Position numbers and translations under genes: made by a program
Shown: in pieces, positions 43,757 through 43,877 of the stretch
How the letters are laid out: each line of letters opens with the position of its first letter
Numbering within the stretch: the stretch's first letter is position 1
From: Posidoniimonas corsicana
Lineage (GTDB): Bacteria > Planctomycetota > Planctomycetia > Pirellulales > Lacipirellulaceae
Length of the DNA stretch: 43,877 nt
Direction: 5' to 3'
Assembly (NCBI RefSeq): GCF_007859765.1
Contig: NZ_SIHJ01000011.1
Location: 1 to 43,877 of the forward strand
Notes under the pieces: generated by a model
What the model saw: the letters and a program-made list of their open reading frames with translations, nothing else
Told to the model about the DNA's origin: nothing
Database searches by the model: none

Positions 43757-43877
43757 GTGTGGGTGCGAACGACGAAGTCTCCCATCGCGTTGCTGCTTGC
43801 CGCCCACGAGCTGGGTCGTCGGACGGTGCGTCGTTACTGGCATCACCGTGCCCCGAAGAAGTTCACGCTCCCTCAGC
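43757..43877 (+). CDS. Transposase N-terminus (cut by window edge)
   Basis: Forty residues are visible, including KSPIALLLAAHELGRRTVRR and YWHHRAPKKFTLPQ. The LLLAAH-x-LG and APKKFT-x-PQ pattern is the start of a DDE transposase type common in planctomycete genomes. The GTG start at 43757 is the first candidate after a stop codon at 43739-43741. The family assignment is from memory of this opening only. Confidence 0.5.
   Translation, partial: MWVRTTKSPIALLLAAHELGRRTVRRYWHHRAPKKFTLPQ

Overview
The window looks like chromosomal DNA of a planctomycete, most likely of the order Pirellulales. The evidence is a high-GC genome, a DUF1559 pseudopilin with an adjacent small lipoprotein, secreted proteins ending in type I dockerin repeats plus PEP-CTERM tails, and few strong Shine-Dalgarno sites outside the mobile DNA. 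The assignment to order is inference.

1-3503: the end of a degraded integrated element on the minus strand. It holds a tyrosine recombinase, an excisionase-like HTH protein, a primase-like domain reading in frame into a GP88-family gene that is frameshifted near its end, and the start of an IS3-type transposase at the window edge.

3461-21740: a complete-looking integrative island of about 18.3 kb. Its right end is an intact tRNA-Arg(UCU) gene (21698-21771, minus strand). Its left end is a 43-bp copy of the 3' part of that tRNA (3461-3503). A tyrosine recombinase lies next to the tRNA, and near-identical 22-bp double-repeat sites lie inside both ends. The island carries a ParB-like protein, a P27-family small terminase without any large terminase or virion genes, and a full type I-G (formerly I-U) CRISPR-Cas locus: csb1, csb2, cas3 with C-terminal HD, csb3, a cas4-cas1 fusion, cas2, and an array of 15 intact 36-bp repeats plus a decayed terminal one. 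It also holds a trypsin-like protease, a DUF2513 protein, a frameshifted phage-type remnant, and clusters of perfect 15-33 bp palindromes. The layout resembles a phage satellite with CRISPR cargo. The recombinase and attachment site of the left neighbour fit a tandem array of islands at the same tRNA.

21772-31437: a beta-glucan (probably laminarin) utilisation cluster. A LacI-type regulator, with a 15-bp palindromic operator candidate at 23291-23305, is divergent from a secreted dockerin/PEP-CTERM protein, a DUF1559 pseudopilin, a lipoprotein, two GH16 endoglucanases and a GH3 beta-glucosidase.

31447-43547: an unusual transport and envelope cluster. A NitT/TauT-type ABC ATPase (minus strand) is divergent from a Rieske oxygenase, an AAA+ ATPase overlapping it by 4 bp, a substrate-binding protein fused to OmpA, a VWA protein, a membrane-anchored second SBP-OmpA fusion, a two-TM coiled-coil protein, a PspA-like protein, a lipoprotein SBP and an ABC permease. 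It appears to combine uptake of a small organic solute, its oxidation, and a cell-wall-anchored or membrane-stress module. The window ends in the start of a second transposase.
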